DNA of 5,320 bases, taken from JASFRS01 sp050114795. Lineage in GTDB: Bacteria > Pseudomonadota > Alphaproteobacteria > Sphingomonadales > CAKZYD01. The position numbers and the translations under genes are program-made. Below are positions 1 through 5,270 of the stretch, piece by piece. The stretch is from positions 1 to 5,320 of the forward strand of contig JASFRS010000169.1 in NCBI GenBank assembly GCA_050114795.1. The letters run 5' to 3'. Position 1 is the stretch's first letter. Each line of letters begins with the position of its first letter. Under the pieces are notes generated by a model. It did not search any database and was not told the DNA's origin. It was given only the letters and a program-made list of their open reading frames with translations.

Positions 1-1
1 G

Positions 2-757
2 CTTGACGTAACACCACTGAGCCTTGGTATTGAAACCCTGGGCGGCGTGTTCACGCGTCTGATTGACCGCAATACCACTATCCCGACGAAGAAAAGCCAG
101 GTGTTCTCAACGGCCGAAGACAATCAAGGTGCGGTGACCATCCGCGTCTTCCAAGGTGAGCGTGAAATGGCTGCGGATAATAAAATCCTGGGTCAATTTG
201 ACCTGGTTGGTCTGCCTCCTGCACCACGTGGTGTGCCGCAAATTGAAGTGACCTTTGATATTGACGCGAACGGCATTGTGAATGTCTCCGCCAAAGACAA
301 AGGTACTGGCAAAGAACAGCAGATCCGCATCCAGGCCTCTGGCGGTTTGTCCGATGACGACATTGAAAAAATGGTCAAGGACGCCGAAGCCAACGCGGAA
401 GAGGATAAGAAACGTCGCGCTTTGGTCGATGCGAAAAACCAAGGCGAGGGTCTTATCCACTCAACTGAACAACAACTAAGTGAGCATGGCGATAAAATCG
501 GTGGCGAAGAAAAAGCTGCCATTGAAAGCGCTGTGGCTGATTTGAAAACCGCTTTGGAAGGTGATGATGTGGATGCCATCAACGCCAAAACCCAAACCCT
601 GGCACAAGCGGCCATGAAACTGGGTGAAGCGGTTTATAAAGCGGAACAAGCTGCACAAGGTGGCGCAGACGCTGAAGGTGCTGCCGGGGAAACTGGAGCA
701 GAAGACGTTGTCGATGCTGATTTCGAAGAAGTCGACGACGATAAGAAATCCGCTTAA
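2..757 (+). CDS. dnaK: Chaperone protein DnaK (Hsp70), C-terminal part; 5' end outside window
   Basis: This is the last 251 codons of the Hsp70 chaperone DnaK, read in frame from base 2 to the TAA at 755-757. The visible part begins at the linker and start of the substrate-binding domain (LDVTPLSLGIETLGG), so by comparison with E. coli DnaK roughly 390 residues, including the whole ATPase domain, lie upstream. Hallmarks in order are the beta-sandwich segments T-I-P-T-K-K-S-Q-V-F-S-T-A, Q-G-E-R-E-M-A-A-D-N-K and P-P-A-P-R-G-V-P-Q-I-E-V-T-F-D, then the charged helical lid and an Ala/Gly-rich linker. It ends in the acidic tail D-A-D-F-E-E-V-D-D-D-K-K-S-A, which is typical of alphaproteobacteria. 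DnaK binds exposed hydrophobic peptides in the cytoplasm in ATP-driven cycles, stimulated by DnaJ, encoded next. An ATG or GTG inside the fragment (such as GTG at 47) is not a real start. Identity is certain; only the truncation limits the annotation. Confidence 0.98.
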   Translation, partial: LDVTPLSLGIETLGGVFTRLIDRNTTIPTKKSQVFSTAEDNQGAVTIRVFQGEREMAADNKILGQFDLVGLPPAPRGVPQIEVTFDIDANGIVNVSAKDKGTGKEQQIRIQASGGLSDDDIEKMVKDAEANAEEDKKRRALVDAKNQGEGLIHSTEQQLSEHGDKIGGEEKAAIESAVADLKTALEGDDVDAINAKTQTLAQAAMKLGEAVYKAEQAAQGGADAEGAAGETGAEDVVDADFEEVDDDKKSA

Positions 758-770
758 ATAATAAGGTAGG

Positions 771-804
771 AAACGCCGTTTGGGCCAGGCTCGAACGGCG
801 TTTT
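771..804 (+). terminator. Long hairpin with short T run between dnaK and dnaJ (attenuator or RNA processing site)
   Basis: Bases 771-780 (AAACGCCGTT) are perfectly complementary to 794-803 (AACGGCGTTT). The helix can continue inward through 781-785/789-793 with two G-U wobbles, leaving a 3-nt loop (786-788), for about 15 pairs in all. The 3' arm ends in a run of four T (801-804). It starts 13 nt after the dnaK stop and ends 26 nt before dnaJ. The T run is short, so partial termination, or 3'-end stabilisation of a processed dnaK message, is more likely than full termination. Either would give more DnaK than DnaJ. The structure is seen; the function is inferred. Confidence 0.65.
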
Positions 805-830
805 CATGCCATATAAGGGTCCAGAGTATT

Positions 831-1976
831 ATGGCCAAAGCCGATTATTATGAAACCTTGGGTGTTGACCGCGGTGCGGACGACAAAGCGCTAAAATCCG
901 CCTTCCGTAAAAAAGCGATGGAATACCATCCGGACCGCAATGGCGGGGATTCGGAAGCCGAGGTCAGATTCAAAGAAATCAACGAAGCTTATGACGTCTT
1001 AAAAGACCCGCAAAAGCGTGCAGCTTATGACCAATATGGCCATGCGGCTTTTGAAAATGGCGGTATGGGCAATGGCGGTTTTGGCGGTGGCGGCTTTGAT
1101 GCCGGGGCCTTCTCTGACATTTTTGACGATTTATTCGGCGACATGATGGGGGGTCGCGGACGCGGTGGCCGGTCTGGCGCGCGGCGTGGCAATGACGTGC
1201 GCTATGATTTGGATGTAACGCTGGAAGAGGCCTTTGAAGGCATCTCTAAAACCATCAGCGTACATTCAGCTGTCGCATGTGATACCTGTCATGGAACGGG
1301 CGCTAAAGAAGGCAGCACGCCTGAAACCTGCGGTACATGTCGTGGTGTGGGTAAAGTCCGCTCACAGCAGGGCTTTTTCATGGTTGAGCGTACTTGTCCC
1401 GCCTGTCAGGGCGCAGGGCAGGTCATTTCTGATCCGTGTAAGAGTTGCCGTGGCCGCGGTGCGGTCAATAAAGAGCGCAGCCTGAAGGTCAGCATTCCGA
1501 AAGGTGTGGAAAGCGGCACGCGCATTCGCTTAGCGGGTGAGGGTGAAGCCGGTAGCCTTGGCGGACCCACGGGCGATTTATATATTTTCATCACTGTCGC
1601 ACCGCACCGAATTTTCCAGCGTGACCGTGAAAATCTCTATATCCAGGTCCCGCTGCCTATGGCGACAGCGATTTTGGGTGGCTCGATTGAAGTCCCCGTC
1701 ATTGGCGGTGGACGCGCCAGCGTCAAAATTCCTCAAGGCACGCAGACGGGCAAGCAATTTCGCTTGCGCGGCAAAGGCATGCCGACAATTTCCGGCGGCC
1801 CTCATGGCGATATGATTGTGCGTGCCAATGTGGAAACGCCCAGCCGTCTCACCAAACGTCAAAAAGAGCTTATTCGCGAATTCTCTGATATCGAGGCTGC
1901 GGAAAAAGGCGCGTCATCGCCGGAATCCACCAGTTTCTTTGATAGGCTGCGTGAATTCTGGGACGAATTAAAATAA
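831..1976 (+). CDS. dnaJ: Chaperone protein DnaJ (Hsp40)
   Basis: This is a full-length class I DnaJ of 381 residues, the usual family size. It delivers unfolded substrates to DnaK and stimulates its ATPase in the cytoplasm. The J domain covers about residues 4-70, with the essential His-Pro-Asp at 33-35. A Gly/Phe-rich region follows (about 78-125). Next come four zinc-binding CxxCxGxG repeats with cysteines at 150/153, 167/170, 189/192 and 203/206, all intact. The C-terminal beta-sandwich substrate-binding and dimerisation domains fill the rest. The ATG at 831 is chosen because it gives the canonical MAKADYYETLG start; the frame is open further upstream to a TTG at 780, but that would add 17 residues foreign to the family. 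A modest ribosome binding site (AAGGG, 815-819) lies 11 nt before the ATG. The gene follows dnaK in the same direction, separated by the 771-804 hairpin. Confidence 0.98.
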   Translation: MAKADYYETLGVDRGADDKALKSAFRKKAMEYHPDRNGGDSEAEVRFKEINEAYDVLKDPQKRAAYDQYGHAAFENGGMGNGGFGGGGFDAGAFSDIFDDLFGDMMGGRGRGGRSGARRGNDVRYDLDVTLEEAFEGISKTISVHSAVACDTCHGTGAKEGSTPETCGTCRGVGKVRSQQGFFMVERTCPACQGAGQVISDPCKSCRGRGAVNKERSLKVSIPKGVESGTRIRLAGEGEAGSLGGPTGDLYIFITVAPHRIFQRDRENLYIQVPLPMATAILGGSIEVPVIGGGRASVKIPQGTQTGKQFRLRGKGMPTISGGPHGDMIVRANVETPSRLTKRQKELIREFSDIEAAEKGASSPESTSFFDRLREFWDELK

Positions 1977-2054
1977 GCCGGAATTAACGATTTCCTTACT
2001 CTAAAGCCGTAAGACTGTCCCAAATTGGGCGGGCTTATTTGGAGTATGTGAAAG

Positions 2055-3197
2055 ATGGCCCTACCAAGGCTTTCCATTTTCGCCGCATCACTATGCTTCG
2101 TCTGGACCACTGCGCAGGCGCAGCCAAGCCCTTATGTTGCCTGGATTAAGTCTCAGGCTGAACAGGCCCATGTTTTTGCCGTGGCTAGCGAACCTGGCAT
2201 GGCGGATACTACAATTCTGTTAAAAGATCTCGTCCCTGCGCTTGGCACATCAGGCTATGGCGCTTATGGCGTTTCCATGGGGCCATGGATGGCGGCGAAT
2301 CTGGAGGATATTGCGGAGCGCGGTGGTGATGAGCTTGAGCGTTTTCTGGCCGACCCGCAAAATGCCCGTCAGATGCAGGTTTTAAACGATAAAGAGTCCA
2401 TTGCTCTCATTCGTTCCATTCAAAAACATTGGGGCCGATGGCCGCGTAATCTCTGGGGCGTTGACCAGGAATTTTTAACATCCGCGCCCTTTTTGCTGGA
2501 ACGGCTTTCAATGTTTGCACCTGATGAGGCCGCAAAAGCCGTCATATTGAGCTATCGTGATGTGGCGCGAACGCAGAATTATTACCTTGCTACCGCTGAA
2601 AACCGGGTTTTTGATCATCTGCATAGCCTGTTCCCAGAAGAGGCCGAAGAACCGCATGCACTTATAAATGAGATGGCATTGTCCAAATATATTTATGGAC
2701 CGTTCCTGGATGATAACGCGCGGATCAAAAAGGCGCATGAACGGCGCGAGGCCTTGCTGTTTGAAAACTTTCTGCGTTACACGCGCGACAATGCGCCAAA
2801 AGCAATACCCAAAGTGTTGGTTGAGTTACCGCCTGCTCATCTCCATGGGGAAAAGACACCCTTGGGTGTCCCAAGTTTTGGCAATAGCCTGCGCAAATAT
2901 GTGAAGGCAAAGGGGCAGAAATTATTTTCCTTAGCCGTAATATGCGGCCCCAACGGTTATCGCCGCCTTGTTGAAGGGGGCATAAAAGAATGTGGCCCCG
3001 GTTTTAGAAAGAAATATGCGGAATTAATGCCGCTGGTTGACGGTCGCGATAAGCCCGTTCTCCTCATGTCTGCAGCTCTTCAAGGTCAAAGCATCGCCGT
3101 CCAAAGATTGAAAACGGGTTTTGATGCCGTGCTTATTTTCCCACAAGCGCGTGCATCTACCCCGGCTATCGAGGTGGATGCGGCAATGGTTCCTTAG
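2055..3197 (+). CDS. Secreted/periplasmic protein resembling the erythromycin esterase / ChaN / TraB-Tiki fold group
   Basis: This 380-residue protein has a Sec signal peptide: Arg5, a hydrophobic stretch at about 6-19, and a likely cleavage after A-Q-A at 20-22. The mature protein would act in the periplasm or outside the cell. I cannot name it with certainty. Its motif order resembles the EreA/ChaN/TraB-Tiki hydrolase-like fold group. There is an early Glu in a small-residue turn (A-S-E-P-G, Glu46), followed by a helix and a strand ending at Y-G-V-S-M. The block L-W-G-V-D-Q-E-F is at 133-140. A late strand, K-V-L-V-E-L-P-P-A-H, carries His262 with His264 and Glu266 nearby, followed by S-F-G-N-S-L. 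In EreA-type enzymes conserved Glu and His residues in comparable places are catalytic, so hydrolase or metal/haem-binding roles are possible. GGAG at 2041-2044 lies 10 nt before the ATG. The 78 bp after dnaJ contain only a weak stem, so read-through from dnaJ is possible. Its TAG stop overlaps the stop of the convergent regulator. Existence of the gene is firm; the family call is tentative. Confidence 0.8.
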   Translation: MALPRLSIFAASLCFVWTTAQAQPSPYVAWIKSQAEQAHVFAVASEPGMADTTILLKDLVPALGTSGYGAYGVSMGPWMAANLEDIAERGGDELERFLADPQNARQMQVLNDKESIALIRSIQKHWGRWPRNLWGVDQEFLTSAPFLLERLSMFAPDEAAKAVILSYRDVARTQNYYLATAENRVFDHLHSLFPEEAEEPHALINEMALSKYIYGPFLDDNARIKKAHERREALLFENFLRYTRDNAPKAIPKVLVELPPAHLHGEKTPLGVPSFGNSLRKYVKAKGQKLFSLAVICGPNGYRRLVEGGIKECGPGFRKKYAELMPLVDGRDKPVLLMSAALQGQSIAVQRLKTGFDAVLIFPQARASTPAIEVDAAMVP

Positions 3198-3937
3198 GAT
3201 GCAGCCTTTTGAATGAATGCCCAGACTTCCTTGGAAAATGGCTGTTGCGGGCCGTCTTCAGGCCAGGCATCCAAATTTTGGTACATCCGGTTTAAACCGG
3301 CTTTTATGCGTTCATCTGCTGGTTCGAAGGCCTTCATTAAGGCTTTCCACTCCTTTAGCACCTCTTGAGCCTCGGGGCCCTTTGGATCACTTCCCAAAAG
3401 GGCCTCGATTTTCTTAATAAGTTTTGGCCAGGCTTCTTCTGCAAATCTGATATCTTCCTTTGAAGTTTCAGACTTAAAGGCCGCCCATGCTTCCTGTTCT
3501 TCCTTGGAATAAAATTTGTCATAGACTTTTTGCCATTGGTCCTGTGTCATTTTTTCTTCTCCGCAACGAATTAGGTCACACAGCCAGGTAGCATTGATGT
3601 CTTCGCCTACATCTTTACTTTTCAACAGCTCTTCAATGAGTTTTAATTGTGTACTGAGCCTTGCCATTTCTTCTTCAATCAACTGTTTTTGTAAGCTTAG
3701 GATTTCCACAGCGTTTATTTGTGATGCTTTTAAAAGCTCAGCGATCTTCCGCAGGGGAATGCCCAGCCGTTTCAACAGCAAAACGCGATTGAGTTGGAGC
3801 AGAGACTCCTGAGTGAAGATACGATGGCCGTTTTTAAGGCGTCTCGTTTGAATCAAGCCTAAAGCTTCATAATGACGTAAAGTACGAATGCTTACGCCGG
3901 ATGCTTTGGCAATCTCTCCAATAGTCCCAGCTTTCAT
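3194..3937 (-). CDS. MerR-family transcriptional regulator with C-terminal TipAS-like ligand-binding domain
   Basis: The product is 247 residues. Residues 4-41 form the MerR winged-helix DNA-binding region (T-I-G-E-I-A-K-A-S-G-V-S, then R-T-L-R-H-Y-E at 18-24 and the wing up to N-G-H-R-I-F). The rest of the DNA-binding region runs to about 72. A charged Leu-rich helix at about 76-107 should form the antiparallel coiled-coil dimer interface. A linker with Cys120 and Cys125 leads to an alpha-helical domain (about 131-245) rich in Trp and charged residues, containing L-K-E-W-K-A-L-M-K-A-F-E and a following R-M-Y. This matches TipAS-type drug-recognition domains, and its length is close to Streptomyces TipAL (253). 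Such proteins twist promoters with long spacers when a ligand binds; the ligand here is unknown. The ATG at 3935-3937 is preceded by a strong AGGAGGT. The gene diverges from dapB and converges on the secreted-protein gene. An in-frame Met130 with its own ribosome binding site may give a short form. The MerR call is secure; the TipAS call is likely. Confidence 0.93.
   Translation of the reverse strand: MKAGTIGEIAKASGVSIRTLRHYEALGLIQTRRLKNGHRIFTQESLLQLNRVLLLKRLGIPLRKIAELLKASQINAVEILSLQKQLIEEEMARLSTQLKLIEELLKSKDVGEDINATWLCDLIRCGEEKMTQDQWQKVYDKFYSKEEQEAWAAFKSETSKEDIRFAEEAWPKLIKKIEALLGSDPKGPEAQEVLKEWKALMKAFEPADERIKAGLNRMYQNLDAWPEDGPQQPFSKEVWAFIQKAAS
3287..3300. repeat. Perfect 14-bp palindrome CCGGTTTAAACCGG followed by CTTTT on the plus strand
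   Basis: This self-complementary 14-mer lies inside the regulator's coding sequence (encoding G-L-N-R), 90 bp past the stop of the convergent secreted-protein gene. On the plus strand it would fold as a 5-bp stem with a TTAA loop followed by CTTTT, so it could be a weak terminator for that gene. It may be chance. Confidence 0.3.
3559..3562 (-). promoter_or_regulatory. Internal ribosome binding site candidate for a short TipAS-like product
   Basis: On the minus strand GGAG (within GGAGAAGAAAAA) lies 8 nt upstream of an in-frame ATG at 3548-3550, which is Met130 of the regulator. Translation from there would give a 118-residue protein comprising just the ligand-binding domain (3194-3550). Streptomyces tipA is known to make such a short form from an internal start. 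The site and spacing are seen; its use is inferred. Confidence 0.4.
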
Positions 3938-3942
3938 CGTTG

Positions 3943-3949
3943 ACCTCCT
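3943..3949 (-). promoter_or_regulatory. Strong Shine-Dalgarno of the MerR/TipAS-like regulator
   Basis: On the minus strand AGGAGGT lies 5 nt before the ATG at 3937. It is a near-perfect anti-16S match, stronger than any other ribosome binding site in the window, and it fixes the start codon. Confidence 0.85.
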
Positions 3950-3961
3950 GTGTTGATATTG

Positions 3962-3992
3962 CGTGTAAGAGGTGACGTTACGTCAGCCGCAA
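3962..3992 (-). promoter_or_regulatory. Possible MerR-type promoter with 19-bp spacer for the regulator gene
   Basis: Reading the minus strand, TTGCGG (3987-3992) and TACACG (3962-3967) could be -35 and -10 boxes separated by 19 bp (3968-3986). That long spacing is the hallmark of MerR-activated promoters. The dyad at 3973-3985 lies in the spacer. Each hexamer matches the sigma-70 consensus at only three of six positions, so this is tentative. Transcription would start near 3955, leaving a short leader with the AGGAGGT site. Confidence 0.3.
3973..3985. promoter_or_regulatory. Perfect dyad TGACGT-T-ACGTCA, candidate operator of the MerR/TipAS-like regulator
   Basis: Two 6-bp arms (3973-3978 and 3980-3985) are exact reverse complements around one central base. 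The element sits in the 139-bp region between the divergent regulator gene and dapB. MerR-family proteins bind dyads of this general size inside promoter spacers and usually autoregulate, so this is the natural operator candidate. The palindrome is seen; the binding partner is inferred. It could also influence dapB transcription. Confidence 0.5.
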
Positions 3993-4063
3993 GAAAAAAA
4001 TTTACAAGCCATAGACTTTACCCATTTTAGGGATGAGGCTAGTAGAAGAAGGGTAGCCTTCAA

Positions 4064-4069
4064 AAGGGG
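4064..4069 (+). promoter_or_regulatory. Shine-Dalgarno that sets the TTG start of dapB
   Basis: AAGGGG lies 7 nt before TTG at 4077-4079. No in-frame ATG or GTG exists between the GTG at 3972 and the start of the conserved DapB sequence, so this site decides the start codon. Confidence 0.75.
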
Positions 4070-4076
4070 TAAAAAC

Positions 4077-4847
4077 TTGAAAATTGGAATCTTAGGCATT
4101 GGTGGACGCATGGGGCAGGCTTTGGTTGCTGCCGTGCAGGAAGCCTCTGGTGTTGAGCTAAGTGGGGGAAGCGAGCGCCCCGGTCATGAGTTGGTTGGTA
4201 GGGATGTTTCAGGCGCCCCTGTTTTCGACAGTGCGACCGCACTTGCCAAAGTCAGTGATGTCCTGATTGATTTTACAGCGCCCCAAGCCCTTCAAGCGCA
4301 TTTAAAGGCGAATATTCCGCTTGTTATTGGCACGACAGGTCTGGATGCTGGTCATCATCAAGCGATTGATGCTGCCGCAAAAAATACGCCTGTTCTTCAA
4401 GCGGATAATATGAGTTTGGGCGTGAATATGCTCAACCATTTTGTGACCAAAGCCGCGCAGGCTCTGGGCGACGATTGGGATATCGAAATCCTTGAAATGC
4501 ATCATCGTCATAAGGTGGATGCGCCGTCTGGGACTGCGCTTATGTTAGGGCGGGCTGCCGCAGCTGGTAGAGGTGTGGACCTGGATGAGGTGGCTGATAA
4601 GGTCCGCGATGGGATTACTGGTGCGCGCGTGCCGGGGCATATTGGCTTTGCCACCTTGCGCGGTGGTTCAGTACCCGGTGACCATGATGTGATTTTTGCA
4701 GGCGAAGATGAACAACTCATCTTAGCGCATAAAGCAGGCAATCGGCGGATATTCGCCCGCGGTGCTGTGAAGGCCGCGCAGTGGGTTGCCCGACAGAAAA
4801 CGGGGCGTTACGACATGGCGGATATGTTGGGGTTGAAAGGGAATTAA
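4077..4847 (+). CDS. dapB: 4-hydroxy-tetrahydrodipicolinate reductase (dihydrodipicolinate reductase)
   Basis: DapB reduces the DapA product to tetrahydrodipicolinate with NAD(P)H in the cytoplasm, a step toward meso-diaminopimelate for peptidoglycan and lysine. The 256-residue length is near the family norm. The N-terminal Rossmann motif is I-G-I-L-G-I-G-G-R-M-G (residues 3-13), and Glu33-Arg34 matches the cofactor-ribose/2'-phosphate site. V-I-G-T-T-G is present. The family signature E-M-H-H-R-H-K-V-D-A-P-S-G-T-A spans 140-154, with the expected catalytic His142 and Lys146 (E. coli H159 and K163). F-A-R-G-A lies near the C terminus. I start it at TTG 4077, because the protein then begins exactly at the conserved first strand and has AAGGGG 7 nt upstream. 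The GTG at 3972 would add 35 residues unlike the family and would place the operator-like dyad inside the gene. The next gene begins 1 nt after the stop, implying one operon. Confidence 0.97.
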   Translation: MKIGILGIGGRMGQALVAAVQEASGVELSGGSERPGHELVGRDVSGAPVFDSATALAKVSDVLIDFTAPQALQAHLKANIPLVIGTTGLDAGHHQAIDAAAKNTPVLQADNMSLGVNMLNHFVTKAAQALGDDWDIEILEMHHRHKVDAPSGTALMLGRAAAAGRGVDLDEVADKVRDGITGARVPGHIGFATLRGGSVPGDHDVIFAGEDEQLILAHKAGNRRIFARGAVKAAQWVARQKTGRYDMADMLGLKGN

Positions 4848-4848
4848 T

Positions 4849-5265
4849 ATGGACGCGGTCTTACAGTCATTAATGGCCGGGCTGCCGGTTTTTATCGGTC
4901 ATTTTGGGTTCACCGTGGCCCTTTTGGCACTGAGTGTCGTGATTTATATGAAGCTCACGCCGCATGATGAGGTTGGCTTGATTAAAGCCGGGAATGAAGC
5001 AGCGGCCATTTCCTTTGGCGCAGCAGTTATCGGCTTGGCGCTGCCCTTGGCTTTCACGTTATCCGGCAGTGTGAATATCTGGGATATCGCACTTTGGGGC
5101 GGCATCATTCTTCTTATTCAGCTTGCAGCTTATAAAGGGGCTGATTTGGTTTTCAGTGGGCTGTCCGAGCGGATTGAAAATAATGAAATGGCGGCAGCTA
5201 TTGCATTAGGCGCCACGAAACTTGCCGTTGCCAGCTTGAACGCGGCGGCCATTGCGCTTGGATAA
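4849..5265 (+). CDS. DUF350 family (YjfL-like) inner-membrane protein
   Basis: This is a small integral membrane protein of 138 residues with four predicted hydrophobic segments at about 12-36, 51-72, 78-97 and 114-137. The arrangement is two repeated helix pairs, typical of DUF350. The family-like core G-N-E-A-A-A-I-S-F-G-A-A-V-I-G-L-A-L-P-L-A (48-68) carries a Gly-Asn before the second helix. A Trp-Asp turn and a Gln within the third helix (W-D-I-A-L-W-G, Gln91) and a Leu-Asn-Ala motif in the fourth (130-132) also fit. No biochemical function is established for the family; in E. coli yjfL lies in a cluster with a PspA-like gene, hinting at envelope roles. The ATG follows the dapB stop after one base (TAATATG), with AAAGGG at 4836-4841 inside the end of dapB, so translation is probably coupled. 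The family call is from motif memory and is fairly confident. Confidence 0.88.
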   Translation: MDAVLQSLMAGLPVFIGHFGFTVALLALSVVIYMKLTPHDEVGLIKAGNEAAAISFGAAVIGLALPLAFTLSGSVNIWDIALWGGIILLIQLAAYKGADLVFSGLSERIENNEMAAAIALGATKLAVASLNAAAIALG

Positions 5266-5270
5266 GATTT

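Noticed and set aside
780..830. Upstream TTG start for dnaJ at 780
   Set aside because: It would add 17 residues not found in DnaJ and would lie within the hairpin 771-804; the ATG at 831 gives the canonical N terminus.
107..838. Long open frames on the minus strand over dnaK (107-460, 193-615 and 476-838)
   Set aside because: They lie wholly or mostly opposite a clear dnaK sequence, show no family-like composition or ribosome binding site that I could support, and are explained by codon bias of the true gene.
1050..1190. Repetitive GGC/GGT-rich tract
   Set aside because: It encodes the normal Gly/Phe-rich region of DnaJ and is not a separate repeat element.
2004..2036. Terminator after dnaJ
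   Set aside because: AAGCC/GGCTT (2004-2008/2032-2036) with an inner CCCA/TGGG stem is short and interrupted, with only a mixed ATTT tail; I cannot support a terminator.
2055..2121. Lipoprotein signal at Cys14 of the secreted protein
   Set aside because: The residues before Cys14 (A-S-L) do not fit a lipobox, while A-Q-A at 20-22 is a good signal peptidase I site.
3153..3181. Inverted repeat GCATCTACC / GGTGGATGC near the end of the secreted-protein gene
   Set aside because: It forms nine pairs with one mismatch, but there is no T run after it on either strand, so it is not a convincing terminator; it may be chance within coding sequence.
3972..4076. GTG at 3972 as the dapB start
   Set aside because: It adds 35 residues without DapB character, has no good ribosome binding site, and overlaps the operator-like dyad; TTG 4077 has AAGGGG at proper spacing and begins at the conserved strand.
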